Shown in pieces: positions 5,376-5,427 of a DNA stretch of 5,427 nucleotides; the first letter of the stretch is position 1; the number at the start of each line of letters is the position of its first letter. A program made the position numbers and the translations under genes. The DNA is taken from assembly GCA_015231995.1 (NCBI GenBank), contig JADGAO010000213.1:1-5427 (forward strand). Reading direction: 5' to 3'. Below the pieces are notes generated by a model that saw only the letters and a list, made by a program, of their open reading frames with translations, had not been told where the DNA came from and searched no databases. The DNA is from Nitrospinota bacterium (GTDB lineage: Bacteria > Nitrospinota_A > UBA7883 > JACRLM01).

Positions 5376-5427
5376 GGGGCGAACCTGCGTGTTCGCCCTC
5401 ATAAATTGGGGCAGACACATAGGTCTG
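5376..5427. repeat. Two tandem hairpins of a dispersed intergenic repeat family (second truncated by window edge)
   Basis: Hairpin one has GGGCGAAC at 5377-5384, a 6-nt loop, and GTTCGCCC at 5391-5398, extended by a G-T pair (5376/5399). Hairpin two starts GGGGCAGAC at 5408-5416, has a 6-nt loop (5417-5422), and GTCTG at 5423-5427, where the window ends; CCCC is expected next. Both share the plan GGGGC-NN-AC, six loop bases, GT-NN-GCCCC. Repeats opening with GTAGGGGC are, from memory, common in intergenic regions of deltaproteobacterial, Nitrospirae-like and related genomes. Confidence 0.55.

Overview
The window reads as ordinary bacterial chromosome from a Gram-negative-type organism with a respiratory chain rich in c-type cytochromes. 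It has one leftward housekeeping gene (metG, methionyl-tRNA synthetase) and, divergent from it, a compact rightward four-gene operon for a cytochrome bc-type quinol oxidoreductase. Exported multiheme cytochrome, a Rieske protein with features of low-potential versions, and a split b6/subunit IV cytochrome b suggest a menaquinone-using anaerobe or facultative bacterium (Deltaproteobacteria-, Nitrospirae- or Nitrospinae-like). The lineage is a guess from gene content and from the style of the intergenic palindromes, not a result.

Layout. 1-220 has no gene; it holds several intergenic palindromes, including two diverged copies in opposite orientation of a CCCTC...GAGGG hairpin repeat, just downstream of metG. 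221-2278 (minus) is metG. 2279-2459 is a divergent promoter region with a near-consensus sigma70 promoter facing right (TTGACA, 17 bp, GATAAT) and a weaker extended -10 facing left. 2460-3632 is an exported pentaheme cytochrome c. 3655-4110 is the Rieske iron-sulfur protein, 4117-4818 a cytochrome b6-type subunit and 4833-5321 a subunit IV-type protein. A possible weak terminator follows at about 5326-5352. The right end (5376-5427) carries two tandem hairpins of matching geometry, the second cut by the window edge.

How the genes work together. The b6-like protein (four helices, two b hemes, and a cysteine where heme ci is attached in b6f) and the subunit IV-like protein (three helices, PEWY loop) should together form the quinol-oxidising and quinone-reducing core. 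The Rieske protein takes the high-potential electron at the outer face. No cytochrome c1, cytochrome f or membrane-anchored monoheme cytochrome is present. The only c-type cytochrome in the operon is the pentaheme protein, transcribed first, which is the natural candidate for the electron acceptor or exit subunit. This unusual bc complex is the most interesting item in the window. metG appears to be an unrelated neighbour.
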